From an uncultured Succinivibrionaceae bacterium (GTDB lineage Bacteria; Pseudomonadota; Gammaproteobacteria; Enterobacterales; Succinivibrionaceae), in NCBI GenBank assembly GCA_900539665.1, contig UQCV01000049.1, positions 1 to 17,740 on the forward strand: a DNA stretch of 17,740 nt. The letters are read 5' to 3'. The position numbers and the translations under genes were made by a program. Below the pieces are notes generated by a model. The model was not told where the DNA came from. It saw nothing but the letters and a program-made list of their open reading frames with translations, and ran no database searches. Positions 1 to 6,864 of this stretch are shown one piece after another (the stretch's first letter is position 1; each line of letters opens with the position of its first letter).

Positions 1-2
1 GC

Positions 3-80
3 ATAGCTATCAAACTTCTTTAGAATTACTCTAATGAGTAATTACGAAGCTCCCATCTCTTTAGGTGGTGAGTAGTTCAC
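3..80 (+). mobile_element. IS200/IS605-type right-end repeat, left copy
   Basis: This 78-bp segment matches the reverse complement of 17663-17740 at 77 of 78 positions; the one difference is T56 here against C in the other copy. It holds two stem-loops: AATTACTC/GAGTAATT (24-31 and 36-43, loop TAAT) and a CCCACCT-type hairpin (50-58 and 63-72, one bulged T, loop CTTT). An 8-nt tail ending in TTCAC follows. A short GC-rich hairpin followed by a tail ending in TCAC resembles right ends of IS200/IS605 elements that carry tnpB. If so, the element body lies left of the window. No transposase reading frame is visible here. Confidence 0.6.
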
Positions 81-84
81 TTAT

Positions 85-99
85 ATCTGAACGTCAGAT
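85..99. repeat. Small inverted repeat upstream of secA
   Basis: ATCTGA and TCAGAT form a perfect 6-bp dyad around ACG. It lies in the 49-bp gap between the IS-like repeat and the secA start codon. It could be an operator or an mRNA hairpin near the secA start, or it could be chance. No SecM-like ORF fits in this gap. Confidence 0.35.
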
Positions 100-129
100 T
101 TATCAGTGACATAGAACTCGGTTACAAAA

Positions 130-2826
130 ATGTTTCAATCAATATTAACAAAGATCTTCGGCAGTAGTAACGAACGTACCGTTAAGAAGCTGTCAAAAAT
201 TGTAGAAAAGATTAACTCACTAGAACCAAATTACACTGGTCTTAAAGATGAAGATTTTAAGACCTACACTCAGCAGTATGTTGATCGTGTGGCTAAGGGG
301 GAAACCTTAGAAAGTATCCTTCCTGAAGCATTCGCTTTGGTCAGAGAAGCTTCTAAACGTGTATTAGGCTTACGTCCATACAACGTTCAGCTTATGGGCG
401 GCATCGTTTTAAACGATAACCAGATTGCAGAAATGAAAACCGGTGAAGGTAAAACTTTAACCGCGCTCCTTCCAGTTTATTTAAACGCCTTAACCAAAAA
501 AGGTGTACACGTTGTAACAGTAAACGATTACTTGGCTAAGCGTGACAGTGACTGGTGTCGTCCATTGTTTGAATTCTTGGGTATGACCGTTGGTTGTAAC
601 ATTTCAGGGATTGATACTGAAAGCAAGCGTGCGGCGTATGCTGCAGACGTTACCTATGGGACTAATAACGAATTTGGTTTTGACTATTTGCGTGACAATA
701 TGGCTTATGTGCCAGAGCAGCGCGTGCAAAGACCATTGTTCTATGCTTTAGTCGACGAAGTTGACTCTGTGCTCATCGACGAAGCTCGTACTCCGCTTAT
801 TATTTCTGGTCCAGCTGAAGATAGCTCTTCCTTATATCAAGCAGTTGATACAATTATTCCAAACCTTCAGGAACAGGAAAAGGAAGACTCTGAAGAATAT
901 CACGGTACAGGCCACTATACTCGCGACCTTAAAAACCGTCAGGCTTTCTTAACTGAAAATGGTCAGATCTATGTAGAAGAACTTTTACAAAAGGCTGGCA
1001 TTTTAGCTGAAGATGACACCTTGTTCTCTTCACATAACATCTCTTTGTTACACCATGTTATGCAAGCCCTTAGAGCTCACGTATTATTTGAAAAAGACGT
1101 GGACTATATCGTTAAGGATGGTGAAGTAATTATCGTGGACGAACATACCGGCCGTACTATGGAAGGTCGTCGTTGGTCTGATGGTTTACATCAAGCAGTT
1201 GAAGCTAAAGAACATGTTAAGATTCAAAATGAAAACCAAACATTAGCTTCTATCACCTTCCAGAATTACTTCCGTATGTACGAAAAGCTTGCTGGTATGA
1301 CCGGTACTGCTGATACTGAAGCGTATGAATTCCAACAGATTTATGGTTTAAATACCATTGTGCTTCCTACTAACAAGCCAATGATTCGTAAGGATTTGAC
1401 TGACCTTATCTACCTTACTGAAGAAGAAAAGTACGAAGCTATTGTTAAGGATATTCAGGAACAGGTAAAACTTGGCCGTCCAGTGCTTGTTGGTACTATC
1501 TCAATTGAAAACTCTGAAAAACTTTCAGAATTCCTCAACAAAGTTAAGATCCCGCATCAAGTATTGAATGCTAAATTCCACCAAAAAGAAGCTGAAATCG
1601 TAGCGCAAGCTGGTCGTCCTGGCACCGTAACTATCGCTACTAACATGGCTGGTCGTGGTACTGATATCGTGTTAGGTGGTTCTTTAGCCTCAGATCTTGC
1701 TAAGGTAGAAAATCCAACACCTGAACAAGTAGCTGAAATTAAGGCTGAATGGAAAAAGCGTCATGATGCAGTTGTAGCCGCTGGTGGTTTACATATTATT
1801 GGTACTGAACGTCACGAATCAAGACGTATCGATAACCAGTTGAGAGGCCGAAGCGGTCGTCAAGGTGACCCTGGTTCTTCAAGATTCTATCTTTCTATGG
1901 ATGACAATCTGATGCGTATTTTTGGCTCAGATCGTATCAAGTCAATGCTCAAGCGTTTGGGTATGGAAAAGGGTGAACCTCTTGAACACAAACTTGTTTC
2001 TCGTGCTATTGAAAATGCACAACGTAAAGTAGAAACTAGAAACTTTGATGTTCGTAAGAACTTACTCGAATTTGACGATGTTGCTAACGAACAGCGTAAG
2101 GTTATTTACCAAGAACGTAATGCTTTACTCGATGGCAAACTTGAAACTGACTCAGTTAAGGATATCTTTGCTGATGTCTACAATCAGGTAATTGATCATC
2201 ACATTACGCCAAACTCTTTGATTGAAAGCTGGGATGTTGCCGGGCTTGAAAAAGAATTGAAGGGTGAATTTGGTTTAGATTTACCAATTGCTCAGTGGCT
2301 CAAAGAAGACGACAAGCTTTACGAAGAAACCTTACGTGAAAAGATTGTGGCGGAAGCAGATAAGATCTTTGCTGAAAAGTGCGAACTTATTGGTAAGGAA
2401 CATGCGGTAAGTTTAATTAGAAACGTAATGCTTCAGTGGCTCGATCATTTGTGGAAGGAACATCTTGCTTCTATGGATTATATGCGTCAAGGTATCGGCT
2501 TGCGTGGTTATGCTCAGCGTAATCCAAAGCAAGAATACAAGCTTGAATCATACAAGATGTTTACTCAAATGCTAGAAAGCTTTAAGTACAATGTCGTTAA
2601 GTTCTTAAGTAACATCCAAATCAAGGTTCGTGAAGAAGTTGATAAGATGGAAGAAGAACGCCAAAAGCAAGCAGCTGAAGCTGAAGAAAAGTTTAATCGC
2701 GAAGCTGAAGCTAAGCGCTTAGAAGAAGCGCGTTTAGAACGTGCGGCAGCTAAGGTTGGTCGTAATGATCCTTGCCCTTGCGGTAGTGGCAAAAAGTACA
2801 AAAACTGCTGTGGCCGTTTAGGTTAA
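130..2826 (+). CDS. secA: SecA preprotein translocase ATPase
   Basis: SecA is the cytoplasmic motor ATPase that drives unfolded preproteins through SecYEG. The 898 residues compare with 901 in E. coli. Visible features are the Walker A motif MKTGEGKT (102-109), the DEVD Walker B box at 209-212, a helicase-like second nucleotide-binding domain with TNMAGRGTDI and GRSGRQGDPGSSRF, the WLDHLWKEHL scaffold region, a charged linker, and a C-terminal zinc-binding motif CPCGSGKKYKNCCG (882-895) that binds SecB and lipid. The zinc motif has Cys-Cys where E. coli has Cys-His, a common variant. The start was chosen by N-terminal similarity to SecA; the Shine-Dalgarno is weak. The usual gammaproteobacterial upstream neighbour secM is absent, and an IS-like end lies 49 bp upstream. 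A strong terminator follows. Confidence 0.98.
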   Translation: MFQSILTKIFGSSNERTVKKLSKIVEKINSLEPNYTGLKDEDFKTYTQQYVDRVAKGETLESILPEAFALVREASKRVLGLRPYNVQLMGGIVLNDNQIAEMKTGEGKTLTALLPVYLNALTKKGVHVVTVNDYLAKRDSDWCRPLFEFLGMTVGCNISGIDTESKRAAYAADVTYGTNNEFGFDYLRDNMAYVPEQRVQRPLFYALVDEVDSVLIDEARTPLIISGPAEDSSSLYQAVDTIIPNLQEQEKEDSEEYHGTGHYTRDLKNRQAFLTENGQIYVEELLQKAGILAEDDTLFSSHNISLLHHVMQALRAHVLFEKDVDYIVKDGEVIIVDEHTGRTMEGRRWSDGLHQAVEAKEHVKIQNENQTLASITFQNYFRMYEKLAGMTGTADTEAYEFQQIYGLNTIVLPTNKPMIRKDLTDLIYLTEEEKYEAIVKDIQEQVKLGRPVLVGTISIENSEKLSEFLNKVKIPHQVLNAKFHQKEAEIVAQAGRPGTVTIATNMAGRGTDIVLGGSLASDLAKVENPTPEQVAEIKAEWKKRHDAVVAAGGLHIIGTERHESRRIDNQLRGRSGRQGDPGSSRFYLSMDDNLMRIFGSDRIKSMLKRLGMEKGEPLEHKLVSRAIENAQRKVETRNFDVRKNLLEFDDVANEQRKVIYQERNALLDGKLETDSVKDIFADVYNQVIDHHITPNSLIESWDVAGLEKELKGEFGLDLPIAQWLKEDDKLYEETLREKIVAEADKIFAEKCELIGKEHAVSLIRNVMLQWLDHLWKEHLASMDYMRQGIGLRGYAQRNPKQEYKLESYKMFTQMLESFKYNVVKFLSNIQIKVREEVDKMEEERQKQAAEAEEKFNREAEAKRLEEARLERAAAKVGRNDPCPCGSGKKYKNCCGRLG

Positions 2827-2841
2827 ATTAAAGCTTTATGA

Positions 2842-2869
2842 CTAACAATCGATAATAAGTCATTGTTAG
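2842..2869 (+). other. Stem-loop downstream of secA
   Basis: CTAACAAT and ATTGTTAG form a perfect 8-bp stem with a 12-nt loop, starting 15 bp after the secA stop. It precedes the terminator hairpin by 8 bp, so the secA transcript would end in two tandem stem-loops. It has no U-tract of its own and may act as a 3'-end stabiliser. Confidence 0.45.
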
Positions 2870-2877
2870 GTGATAAG

Positions 2878-2922
2878 AAGCCGTTCCTTATGGGTGTTCT
2901 CCAATAAGGGACGGCTTTTTTG
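2878..2922 (+). terminator. Rho-independent terminator of secA
   Basis: A 14-bp stem (2878-2891 with 2904-2917, one G-U pair, GC-rich core AAGCCGT/ACGGCTT) closes a 12-nt loop and runs into a T-tract (2916-2921). It is 51 bp after the secA stop and separates secA from the next gene. Confidence 0.9.
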
Positions 2923-2986
2923 TTCGCCTTTGGAGATAAAGTTGAGATTACTTTAAGAAAACTGCCCGCCTCTTACTTAAAACTAA

Positions 2987-2992
2987 TATAAT
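2987..2992 (+). promoter_or_regulatory. Candidate -10 box for the flavoprotein gene
   Basis: A perfect TATAAT lies 26 bp before the start codon and downstream of the secA terminator. No good -35 box is seen at the expected distance, so the promoter may be weak or activator-dependent. Confidence 0.4.
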
Positions 2993-3018
2993 GTTTTTAG
3001 TTTGCTAAGGAGTTCAAG

Positions 3019-4455
3019 ATGCATGAGTTGACCGTTGATGTAGCGATAATTGGGGCAGGTACTGCTGGGTTAGAAGCATATAAAGTAGCTAAAGAACAAG
3101 GATTAAAACCAGTTTTAATTGATAAAGGTCCTATAGGTACTACGTCTATCCGTACAGGGTGTATACCAACTCAAATTTTGCATGAACTCTCCATAAATAT
3201 TAACAAAGTAGAAACACCAGCATCTATCACTCGTTATGGTAAATCGCCGGAAGCTCGAGTTAGTCGAAAAAATTTGATGCAACTTTTGCGGTCGCAAAAA
3301 CGTAGCTTCATTGAGGATTTTGTTAAAAATATTTATACCATACCAGAAACAGAACGTTTACAGGGGGAGGCGCATTTTATCGATGCACACCATTTAGCAG
3401 TAAACGATAATGAGCACCTGGTGACATCTGCTAGTTTTATTATTGCCACGGGGTCAACTCCTTACGTTCCTTCCGAGTATAGTGCCATCAAAGATCGCCT
3501 TTTAACTACCGATAATATCTTTGATTTGGCAGAACTACCAAAATCAATGGCGATTGTAGGTTCCGGCAGCGTGGGTCTTGAAATTGGTCAGATCATGACT
3601 TCATTAGGGGTGCGAACTCCGATCTTTGGGCGTAAAGCTTTATGGAATTTTACGGACCAAAAAGTAGCGTCTGAAGCTTATGAAGCTTTAAGATCTCGAA
3701 TCTTTTTAACCATGAATAGCAGTATCACTGATTTTGAGCAAACTGACGAAGGGTTATCTCTTTATTACTTAGATGAATCGGTGCATGAATGCTTACTCAA
3801 TGTTGATTATCTCTTTTGTGCGACTGGACGTATTCCTAATTTAGCTACGTTAAATATGACCGCCGCGGGCATAGAAATAGGTTCTGATGGGATGCCAATT
3901 GTTAATCGCAGAACTATGCAATCAAACGTGGAACATATATTTTTCGCGGGGGATGCTTGCGAATTTCAAGGGACTTTGCAAAAAGCTGTACGTCAAGGTC
4001 GGGTGGCTGGTATTAACGCGAGCCGTAGAGCTTCTGGCTTAGGGCTTGAGTTAAATGAACAGCCACCTATGCAGGTTATTTTTACCAACCCTCAATTTGC
4101 GATGGTGGGGCGTACTTATGCTGAAGTTAATGCGCAAGCGCGCAATGGAGAAAAGTATATTGTTGGTGAAGGGTTAGTTTGTAATAATCTTAAAGCCCAA
4201 ATTGAAAACAATAGAAGTGGGTTAATTCATACTTATTTTTCCCATCAAACCGGCGCTTTACTTGGGGCGGAAATCTGTTGTCCAGATGCAGCGGCGATTT
4301 GTCAATTTTTAGCTTCGGCTATTGCTAGTGGTAAAACCTTAAAAGATTTAGTTGATATGAGTTTCTATCATCCTTCTTCATTTGAAGTTTTAAGTGAATC
4401 AATTGCCGATGCAGCGCATAAATACCGTTTACTCGTAAAGCAACAAGTTAAGTAG
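3019..4455 (+). CDS. Dihydrolipoamide dehydrogenase-like FAD/NAD(P) oxidoreductase lacking one redox Cys
   Basis: This 478-residue protein belongs to the class I pyridine nucleotide-disulfide oxidoreductases, closest in pattern to the Lpd-like subgroup with an FYHP C-terminal motif. FAD-binding GAGTAG is at 12-17, the NAD(P)-binding GSGSVG at 181-186, ATG at 268-270, GDA at 311-313, and a dimerisation domain follows. The C-terminal HPxxxE dyad (His451, Glu456) is intact. The redox motif normally reads GGTCLNVGCIPSK; here it is GTTSIRTGCIPTQ, so the first Cys is Ser43 and only Cys48 remains. The acidic residue that favours NAD after the second Rossmann strand is Gly204, followed by Arg. Normal disulfide chemistry seems unlikely; a transhydrogenase-, oxidase- or peroxidase-like role is possible. 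AAGGAG lies 6 bp before the ATG. No pyruvate or oxoglutarate dehydrogenase genes are adjacent. Confidence 0.85.
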   Translation: MHELTVDVAIIGAGTAGLEAYKVAKEQGLKPVLIDKGPIGTTSIRTGCIPTQILHELSININKVETPASITRYGKSPEARVSRKNLMQLLRSQKRSFIEDFVKNIYTIPETERLQGEAHFIDAHHLAVNDNEHLVTSASFIIATGSTPYVPSEYSAIKDRLLTTDNIFDLAELPKSMAIVGSGSVGLEIGQIMTSLGVRTPIFGRKALWNFTDQKVASEAYEALRSRIFLTMNSSITDFEQTDEGLSLYYLDESVHECLLNVDYLFCATGRIPNLATLNMTAAGIEIGSDGMPIVNRRTMQSNVEHIFFAGDACEFQGTLQKAVRQGRVAGINASRRASGLGLELNEQPPMQVIFTNPQFAMVGRTYAEVNAQARNGEKYIVGEGLVCNNLKAQIENNRSGLIHTYFSHQTGALLGAEICCPDAAAICQFLASAIASGKTLKDLVDMSFYHPSSFEVLSESIADAAHKYRLLVKQQVK

Positions 4456-4633
4456 AAAAAAGCTTTTTATATGGCTTTTGGTATTGTGTTTTAATTTTGC
4501 CTTATCTGAGGTTAGCTTTGATTCTAGTTTGAAATTAGCGGAATTAAACCAACTTTAAGCAAGAATGTATAGGCATAAATGTAAGCGTTTCACGTACTAT
4601 TTACTTATTTTATAACAAAAACTTAACAAATAA

Positions 4634-4654
4634 TTTAAAATTTAAAATTTAAAA
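4634..4654. repeat. Tandem TTTAAAA x3
   Basis: Three exact head-to-tail copies of the 7-mer TTTAAAA lie in the AT-rich spacer. This is simple-sequence DNA and may be a bent-DNA or UP-element-like tract; no function is implied by the sequence alone. Confidence 0.6.
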
Positions 4655-4882
4655 TTAAGACATAGTTTTTTGAATGGGGAGTAATAGTAGGAAAATGAAG
4701 TGTAATCTTCTAGTGAATAACGTTTTCAGGTAGAATGATTCGCTAAGGGGGCTTGCAATATATCTCAGTATTTTATAAATTAAATGTGGTTTTATGTGGA
4801 TATATAAGGCTTTTTTATAATAAAAAGATAAAATTTTAAACAATTTGTGATCAAAAAAGTAACATAATCTTTCAAATTTCAT

Positions 4883-4929
4883 TATAATAAGTTGTCAAGA
4901 TTTAGTTTTGCAGTTTAAGGATTAAACTG
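4883..4929 (+). promoter_or_regulatory. Candidate promoter region and leader hairpin for the DHH gene
   Basis: A TATAAT box at 4883-4888 has no clear -35 box. Downstream, CAGTTTAA and TTAAACTG (4911-4918, 4922-4929) form a perfect 8-bp stem with a GGA loop. If transcription starts near 4895, the gene has a leader of about 120 nt with this hairpin close to its 5' end. An alternative -35, TTGTCA at 4892-4897, would make part of the hairpin the -10 region. Confidence 0.3.
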
Positions 4930-5016
4930 TGCGTTATCATTTGGCATCTTAATAAAAAAAACAACATGGATGTTTAAAAGGTGTTAACGCTTTATTTCAC
5001 GGAATGAAATTGAGAT

Positions 5017-6627
5017 ATGTGCGTACTGACCAAGGTAGATTCGATCAAAGAATTCTGCTCCTACAAGAATGTGGTAATTCAATGCCATAATTTCCCAGAC
5101 GCTGATACGATAGGCTCTGGTTTTGCTCTCTATAAATATTTTATGGATGCAGGCTGTAATACTCGCTTGGTTTATAGCGGGTCGGCTCCCATCTCCAAAA
5201 CCAATTTAGTTCTATTAGTAAGCCATTTAGGGATTCCTATTGAGTATGTTCCAGAACCGGAACCTGTAGATGGACTTCTTGTGACCGTTGATTGTCAGTA
5301 TGGCGAAAGCAACGTCTCTTTATTTCCGGCGAAAAATGTATTAATTATTGATCATCACCGCCCATCTTCTAAGTTGTTAGGCCGTCCGCGCCCTAACATA
5401 ATCTATGCCTGCATTAAAGAAAAATATGGTGGTTGTGCCTCTGTTGTATATCAGTTGCTCCAAAAAGCTGGCTATAGATTAACTTTGCCGGTCTCTACAG
5501 CCATGTATTATGGCGTCTTTATGGATACTAATGAGTTTTCAGAAGTAAGAGAACCTGCTGACCGTGAAGCTCGTGATGAGTTGTTGTTTGACGACGCGTT
5601 CTTTACCTTAGTTAAGAATTCTAATCTTAATCCAGCCGAATTGATGATTGCAGGCCAAGCATTACAAAATTATTGGGAAAAAGATGGGTTAGCTGTTATT
5701 GAAGCTCAAGCCTGTGATCCTAATATTTTAGGGCTCATTGCCGATATGTTAATTCGAGTGGAAAATGTCACAACTGCGGTGGTTTTTAACCGGATGTCAT
5801 CAACTGAAGCTGGTCTAGGTGAGTGCTATAAATTCTCTGTAAGAACTTGTATCGGCGAAATTAGAGCTAATGAATTGGCAGAAATGATCACAGCACCTCG
5901 TATTTCAAACGGGCAAGCTCTCGGCGGTGGCGGTGGGCATAGACGTAAGGCAGGTGGTCGCTGTGAAGTTAAAATCTTCGCTACTTGGTGTGTGGAGCAA
6001 GGATGTAATCCTGATTTTAGAGAATATCTCCATCAAGTCTATACCGAATACTCACAACGATCTTCAATTATCTATTGTGATAGTTATGATTTTTCTGTGG
6101 AACGTTATGATTACCGTCGCTATCAACGTCAGGCTGTGATTAGCGGTTATGTCCGTTCAACTGAATTAGGTGAAATAGGTAGTCGCATCTTGTTACGTAC
6201 TCCAACTGGGGATAAACATGATGTTATTCGCGAAGATCTCTATATCAGAATTGGTCTTCATGGTGAGTTATACCCATGTTCTGCAACTGAGTTTTACGCA
6301 GTTTATCGCGATTGCCAAGAAGCTATGGATTTTAGTGGTTTCATGGAACACGATGAACCAAAGGTGGTGTTAGAAAGAACTGGTTGTAAACTATATTTAC
6401 GTGATATTTTGCACCCATGCCGTATAAAGAACAACGATTACGTTTGGGCGCGACAGATTACAACTGATCGTAAGACAGTTAAGCTTTTACCATCAAAATG
6501 GGGTTATGCTGATTTTACTTTTGGGAACTTTGGGGATTATGTGGTGATTAGTACAAATGACCTGACTGATATCTCTATCGTTTCTGGTAACGATTTTGCT
6601 GAGGATTATACCTTAGTAACAGATTAG
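5017..6627 (+). CDS. DHH/DHHA1 family phosphoesterase with C-terminal PGDYG-like modules
   Basis: The N-terminal part is a DHH-family phosphoesterase, related to NrnA and RecJ-type enzymes that cleave nanoRNA, pAp or single-stranded DNA with Mn2+. Metal-ligand motifs are visible: HNFPDADTIGSG with His24, Asp28 and Asp30; Asp92 in TVDCQ; Asp112-His113-His114; and Asp170 in MDTNEFSE. The DHHA1 substrate-binding motif GGGGGHRRKAGG is at 303-314. At 536 residues the protein is about 200 longer than NrnA. Residues 370-535 contain two segments resembling PGDYG modules, one around 385-431 (DLYIRIGLHGELYP then EFYAVYRD) and one around 485-534 (GDYVV then NDFAEDYTLV). The physiological substrate cannot be told from sequence. 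The Shine-Dalgarno is weak (TTGAG); the start was chosen because the fold begins soon after it. Confidence 0.85.
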   Translation: MCVLTKVDSIKEFCSYKNVVIQCHNFPDADTIGSGFALYKYFMDAGCNTRLVYSGSAPISKTNLVLLVSHLGIPIEYVPEPEPVDGLLVTVDCQYGESNVSLFPAKNVLIIDHHRPSSKLLGRPRPNIIYACIKEKYGGCASVVYQLLQKAGYRLTLPVSTAMYYGVFMDTNEFSEVREPADREARDELLFDDAFFTLVKNSNLNPAELMIAGQALQNYWEKDGLAVIEAQACDPNILGLIADMLIRVENVTTAVVFNRMSSTEAGLGECYKFSVRTCIGEIRANELAEMITAPRISNGQALGGGGGHRRKAGGRCEVKIFATWCVEQGCNPDFREYLHQVYTEYSQRSSIIYCDSYDFSVERYDYRRYQRQAVISGYVRSTELGEIGSRILLRTPTGDKHDVIREDLYIRIGLHGELYPCSATEFYAVYRDCQEAMDFSGFMEHDEPKVVLERTGCKLYLRDILHPCRIKNNDYVWARQITTDRKTVKLLPSKWGYADFTFGNFGDYVVISTNDLTDISIVSGNDFAEDYTLVTD

Positions 6628-6632
6628 CGTTT

Positions 6633-6692
6633 GGAGGAGGCTAAACGATGATTTCACCTAGCGTTCCTGCGTACCTTAGAAGTATTAACTGA
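6633..6692 (+). CDS. Short ORF (14 codons) with perfect Shine-Dalgarno; frame continues past UGA
   Basis: The coordinates include the ribosome site. GGAGGAGG (6633-6640), a very strong Shine-Dalgarno, sits 7 bp before ATG at 6648. The ORF encodes MISPSVPAYLRSIN and stops at TGA 6690-6692, beginning only 20 bp after the DHH stop codon. The same frame stays open for 35 more codons after the TGA, to TAA at 6798-6800, encoding a fairly hydrophobic, Trp/Phe-containing tail. CGTTT (6628-6632) and AAACG (6643-6647) could pair and enclose the ribosome site in a loop. It may be a small peptide gene, a leader-like peptide, or a small gene broken by one stop codon. I recognise no homologue. Confidence 0.35.
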
Positions 6693-6747
6693 GGCACTGA
6701 TATTTGGGCATTAGCCTTAGGAAAACCACTTTTTAATAATATGACCT

Positions 6748-6776
6748 GGACTCAATATTTTATTGGGTCCTTTTTT
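6748..6776 (+). terminator. Rho-independent terminator after the DHH gene
   Basis: GGACTCAATA (6748-6757) pairs with TATTGGGTCC (6761-6770), with one T-G pair and a TTT loop, and is followed directly by six Ts (6771-6776). It ends the plus-strand transcript of the DHH gene and the short ORF. Confidence 0.9.
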
Positions 6777-6799
6777 GTTGGCCCTGCTAATGCTAAATA

Positions 6800-6833
6800 A
6801 AAATCCCTATGAGCTTATGCGCATAGGGATTTT
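6800..6833 (-). terminator. Rho-independent terminator of asnS
   Basis: AAAATCCCTATG (6800-6811) and CATAGGGATTTT (6822-6833) form a perfect 12-bp stem with a 10-nt loop. On the minus strand it runs into TTTTTATTTAG, 32 bp after the asnS stop. It may also work weakly on the plus strand, insulating the convergent transcripts. Confidence 0.85.
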
Positions 6834-6864
6834 GAGTTAAATACGGTTTAGTTTTAACTTCGGA

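Larger units (their letters stand above)
4456..5016. other. 561-bp AT-rich intergenic spacer
   Basis: No convincing gene is present; the only sizeable frame here is a low-complexity antisense one rich in Phe, Leu, Ile and Lys. Just after the flavoprotein stop, AAAAGC/GCTTTT (4458-4463, 4474-4479) could form a weak terminator. Three tandem TTTAAAA units sit at 4634-4654. A TATAAT box (4883-4888) and a CAGTTTAA/TTAAACTG hairpin (4911-4929) near the right edge are candidates for control of the following DHH gene. Confidence 0.5.

Noticed and set aside
1..60. Possible C-terminus of TnpB in the left repeat (frame ending in SLELL then TAA)
   Set aside because: Too short to distinguish from chance, and no TnpB motif is included in the window.
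2565..2801. 78-residue antisense frame inside the 3' end of secA
   Set aside because: It mirrors the Glu/Lys/Ala-rich SecA linker, has no ribosome site, and lies opposite an unquestionable gene.
4845..4864. CRP- or FNR-like site (TGTGATCAAA)
   Set aside because: Only one half-site matches; the other half does not fit TCACA or ATCAA at the required spacing.
4655..4882. 75-residue minus-strand frame in the spacer before the DHH gene
   Set aside because: Its composition (Phe, Leu, Ile, Lys, Tyr) is what AT-rich noncoding DNA gives by chance; no domain or Shine-Dalgarno was found.
6690..6730. Selenocysteine insertion at the UGA of the short ORF
   Set aside because: No stable bacterial SECIS-like hairpin could be drawn at the required distance after the UGA; only a 3-bp GGC/GCC pairing is seen.
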